From an uncultured bacterium (lineage in GTDB: Bacteria > Vulcanimicrobiota > Xenobia > Xenobiales > Xenobiaceae): DNA of 64,000 bases. The position numbers were made by a program, and so were the translations under genes. Where the stretch lies: contig CAKUDB010000009.1 of the NCBI GenBank assembly GCA_934644775.1, positions 21,274-85,273 of the forward strand, read 5' to 3'. Below, piece after piece: positions 61,636 to 64,000 of this stretch (the first letter of the stretch is position 1; each line of letters begins with the position of its first letter). The notes below the pieces were generated by a model that saw only the letters and a program-made list of their open reading frames with translations, searched no databases and was not told the DNA's origin.

Positions 61636-61665
61636 TAGACTATTTATAGCGTTTTGGAGTATAAT
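61636..61665 (+). promoter_or_regulatory. Promoter for typA with near-leaderless start
   Basis: TAGACT (61636-61641), 18-base spacer, perfect TATAAT (61660-61665). Transcription would begin at about 61671-61673, directly at the ATG (61674). Confidence 0.6.
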
Positions 61666-61673
61666 ATCGCGCT

Positions 61674-63509
61674 ATGGAACGCAAAGATTTAAGAAATTTA
61701 GCAATTATTGCTCACATCGACCATGGTAAAACTACCTTGGTAGACGGTTTGCTTCGTCAAGCTGGTGCTTTCAGAGTAGGACAAGAAGTGGCCGAGCGCG
61801 TTATGGACTCTAACGACTTAGAGCGCGAGCGCGGTATCACTATTTTGGCCAAAAATACCTCTGTTGTTTACCACGGTATTACTCTCAATATCGTGGACAC
61901 CCCCGGACACGTAGACTTCTCCAGCGAAGTAGAGCGCATCTTGGGTATGGTTGACGGCTGTCTGTTGGTTGTTGACGCTTTCGAAGGCCCTATGGCTCAG
62001 ACCAGATTTGTATTAAAGAAGGCTTTGGAGACAGGTTTGTCTCCTATTTTAGTTGTCAATAAAATTGACCGTCCCGATGCCAGACCCCAGCAAGTTGTCG
62101 ACGAAGTGTTGGAACTCTTTATCGACTTAGGTGCCAACGACGACCAGATCGATTTCCCTGTAGTCTACGCTTCGGCCCGCCAGCAAGTGGCTTCCTATAG
62201 TCCCGATGGCCCTTTCGAAAACTTACAGCCTCTTTACGAGACGATTATTAAGCACATCCCTTGCCCCAAAGGTGACGACCAAGCTCCTTTGCAAATGCAA
62301 GTTAGCAACTTAGACTATGACGAATACGTCGGCCGTTTGGCTATCGGTCGTATCCTCAATGGTAAGATCAGCCCGGCCAAGACTATTTGCTACGGAACTT
62401 CAGCCGAGAAGTGCCATACTGGCAAGATCGGTCAGGTTATGGGCTACTTCGGCTTAGGTAAAAAGCCTGTCGAAAGCGCCACAGTGGGTGATATTGTTGC
62501 TCTTACCGGTCTTTCCGATGTCGCTTTGGGCGATACCATTACTGACGTAGAGAACCCTGAGTTCTTGCCCGGTTTGGAAATCGAAGAGCCTACCTTAGCT
62601 ATGACCTTTATGGCTACCGACAGTCCTTTTGCTGGTCGTGACGGCAAGTATGTAACTTCCCGCCAGTTGCGCGATCGTCTCTTCCGTGAAGCTGAGCGCA
62701 ACGTCGGTTTGAGAGTAAAAGCTGTAGAAGGTACTACCGACTCTTTCGAAGTCTGCGGTCGCGGTGAGCTTCACCTTTCCATTTTGTTGGAAACTATGCG
62801 TCGCGAAGGCTACGAGCTTTCGGTGACGGCTCCTCGAGTCATTACTAAAGTTGTTAATGGCGAGCTTTTAGAGCCTATCGAGAATTTGACTATCGATATT
62901 CCTGAAGAGTGTATGGGCTCGATTATGGAAAAAGTTGGTGCTAGACGGGGTGATTTAATCAATATGACCGGCAGCGGTACCGGTCGGCTCCACTTAGAAT
63001 TTTCTATCCCCGCTCGCGGTTTGGTAGGCTTCCGCTCCGAATGCTTGACTATTACTCGCGGCTATGGCGTTATGAATTACCTCTTCGCTGGCTACGGCCC
63101 CTATCGCGGCGAAATTGCCCGCCGTACTCGCGGCTCCTTAGTTACCGGCGAAACTGGCACCGCCACCTCTTACGCTCTGTTTAACTTGCAAGATCGCGGC
63201 GTCTTCTTTATTTCCCCTGGCGAAGACGTTTACACTGGCCAGATTGTCGGTGAGCATTGTCGTCCCAACGACTTAGATGTAAATGCTTGTAAGAAGAAAC
63301 ACGTAACTAATATGCGTTCTTCTACCTCCGACGAAGCTGTGCGCTTAGATGAGCCTCGTCACCTCACCTTAGAGCAGTGCCTCGAGTTTATTGCCGATGA
63401 TGAATTGGTAGAAGTAACTCCTCACTATTTGCGTATGCGCAAAGCTATTCTCGATCCGGCCACTCGCGCCAAAGATCGCAAAGACCGTGAGAAACGCGAC
63501 GGTAAGTAA
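61674..63509 (+). CDS. typA: Ribosome-associated GTPase TypA/BipA
   Basis: Translational GTPase of the EF-G/LepA class that acts on ribosomes under stress and in 50S assembly. G1 AHIDHGKTTL, G2 ERERGITI, G3 DTPGHVDF, G4 NKIDRPDA and the C-terminal domain with GFRSECLTITRGYG and NMRSSTSDEAVRL. 611 residues, normal. The initiation region has no correctly placed Shine-Dalgarno (GGAG is 14 bases away) but a TATAAT nine bases upstream of the ATG. A terminator follows. Confidence 0.97.
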   Translation: MERKDLRNLAIIAHIDHGKTTLVDGLLRQAGAFRVGQEVAERVMDSNDLERERGITILAKNTSVVYHGITLNIVDTPGHVDFSSEVERILGMVDGCLLVVDAFEGPMAQTRFVLKKALETGLSPILVVNKIDRPDARPQQVVDEVLELFIDLGANDDQIDFPVVYASARQQVASYSPDGPFENLQPLYETIIKHIPCPKGDDQAPLQMQVSNLDYDEYVGRLAIGRILNGKISPAKTICYGTSAEKCHTGKIGQVMGYFGLGKKPVESATVGDIVALTGLSDVALGDTITDVENPEFLPGLEIEEPTLAMTFMATDSPFAGRDGKYVTSRQLRDRLFREAERNVGLRVKAVEGTTDSFEVCGRGELHLSILLETMRREGYELSVTAPRVITKVVNGELLEPIENLTIDIPEECMGSIMEKVGARRGDLINMTGSGTGRLHLEFSIPARGLVGFRSECLTITRGYGVMNYLFAGYGPYRGEIARRTRGSLVTGETGTATSYALFNLQDRGVFFISPGEDVYTGQIVGEHCRPNDLDVNACKKKHVTNMRSSTSDEAVRLDEPRHLTLEQCLEFIADDELVEVTPHYLRMRKAILDPATRAKDRKDREKRDGK

Positions 63510-63533
63510 TTAACTGCGAATATTTAATCTGAT

Positions 63534-63578
63534 ACGCCTACTGTGTCTGTCGACATGGTGGGCGTTTTCTTTTTTTTA
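63534..63578 (+). terminator. Intrinsic terminator after typA
   Basis: ACGCCTACTGTGTC pairs with GACATGGTGGGCGT through several G-T pairs, loop TGTC, then TTTTCTTTTTTTT. Confidence 0.85.
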
Positions 63579-63599
63579 CTTGAGTTGCATATAAAGTAG

Positions 63600-64000
63600 A
63601 AGTTAAAAGATGCCGGTTGTACAAAATATTGTTATTGCCGCTAGCTGAACACAAATAGACTTGGTGTAGTCCTTGGCTTCGGCCTATTGCCGGTATGGCT
63701 GCGTAGCCGTTAGGTGAAGCAGACGCCGGCAATCTCGGCCGGAAGCCTTGGACGAACCAACAAACTGGGAAAGTCTCCGTTTCTGTAATATTTGTAGCGG
63801 AGTTTAGCCTATAGCAAAGCGAAAGGCTCTTATACGCCTGTAGCTTGCTATAGGCGTAAACGCAGCCAGTCAACAGAGAAACGGAAACTTTAGCCCCTGT
63901 ACCTTTGTCCCGCCTTCCGCTATAACTTTCCGCCAGTTATGAAATGAACGTGCTTTAGCCCAAAAGCAGGGCGTGACGAGTGCAACTATGTCACGCTAGC
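63600..64000. ncRNA. Gene-free, strongly structured region: candidate non-coding RNA
   Basis: Beyond the typA terminator there is no credible ORF. Stems in order: a rod GTCCTTGGCTTCGGCC...GGCCGGAAGCCTTGGAC (63669-63753) containing ATTGCCGG/CCGGCAAT; a pair of about 20 bp between 63765-63786 and 63873-63893; ACGCCTGTAGC/GCTATAGGCGT (63834-63857), which competes with GCCTATAGCAAAGC (63807-63820); ATAACT/AGTTAT (63922-63940); GCGTGAC/GTCACGC (63971-63996). Strand and ends are unknown, and the element may run past the window. Not tmRNA, SRP RNA or RNase P by their core motifs. Confidence 0.4.

Noticed and set aside
63538..63873. Minus-strand ORF of 111 codons after typA
   Set aside because: It runs through the hairpin region and the typA terminator, without a ribosome site or protein-like composition.
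63600..64000. RNase P RNA or tmRNA at the window end
   Set aside because: GGAAAGTC occurs, but the GAGGAAAGTCCGGGC core and its 3' partner are absent; no tag ORF or tRNA-like ends for tmRNA.

Overview
The window is 64 kb of an ordinary-density bacterial chromosome segment (about 45-50% GC by eye) with no prophage, transposase, CRISPR array, rRNA or tRNA that I could recognise. The organism is an LPS-type diderm: it has a bifunctional heptose kinase/adenylyltransferase (HldE), two GT9 heptosyltransferase-like proteins, an LpxB-related protein and an outer-membrane beta-barrel. Its conserved gene orders are nevertheless Firmicutes-like: xseA-xseB-ispA-dxs position, yebC-ruvC, ktrAB, a clostridial-type 139-residue conserved protein, and a paired GlgC/GlgC-like locus. 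Together these suggest a diderm Firmicute (Negativicutes-like anaerobe); this is inference, not proof. TTG and GTG starts with good Shine-Dalgarno sequences are frequent, so several starts are set from the ribosome binding site.

Layout. 1-6.0 kb: end of nusB, a class A PBP, asnS, yebC, ruvC. 6.0-10.4 kb (minus): xseA-xseB-ispA and, in the dxs position, a DXS homologue that has lost its thiamine-diphosphate motif. 10.6-14.1 kb: M42 aminopeptidase, a membrane protein, ruvAB. 14.2-16.3 kb (minus): secreted S46 dipeptidyl-peptidase. 16.4-23.0 kb: ktrAB potassium uptake behind a structured leader, a HAMP-like membrane protein, an exonuclease-BRCT protein, an MsbA-like ABC exporter. 23.1-24.5 kb (minus): secreted nuclease and partner. 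24.7-29.0 kb: comM, a PH-domain protein, nifS, an altered nifU, a small Cys-rich protein. 29.2-31.9 kb (minus): secreted protein with a copper-amine-oxidase-N-like domain, aroC. 32.1-33.5 kb: an unknown protein, then a glycine-zipper protein behind a long structured leader. 33.5-38.2 kb (minus): a zinc acquisition operon reaching from the outer membrane to znuABC, with a Fur-family-like operator upstream. 38.4-41.0 kb: glgC and a catalytically degenerate paralogue. 41.1-46.5 kb (minus): MATE pump, kinase-like protein, dihydropyrimidinase, aspS. 46.7-49.9 kb (minus): LPS glycosyltransferases. 50.2-54.5 kb: parC-parE. 54.5-55.3 kb: a phd-doc toxin-antitoxin cassette bounded by about 65-bp direct repeats that duplicate the 3' end of parE and its terminator. 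55.3-59.2 kb (minus): LpxB-related protein, hldE, GT4. 59.5-61.5 kb: membrane protein, HD hydrolase and SDR. 61.7-63.5 kb: typA. 63.6-64.0 kb: gene-free DNA packed with inverted repeats, a candidate structured RNA.

Points most worth a second look: the terminal structured region, the leader of the glycine-zipper gene, the repeat-bounded phd-doc cassette, the dead DXS homologue in the dxs position, the NifU homologue without its third cysteine, and the outer-membrane-to-cytoplasm zinc operon.
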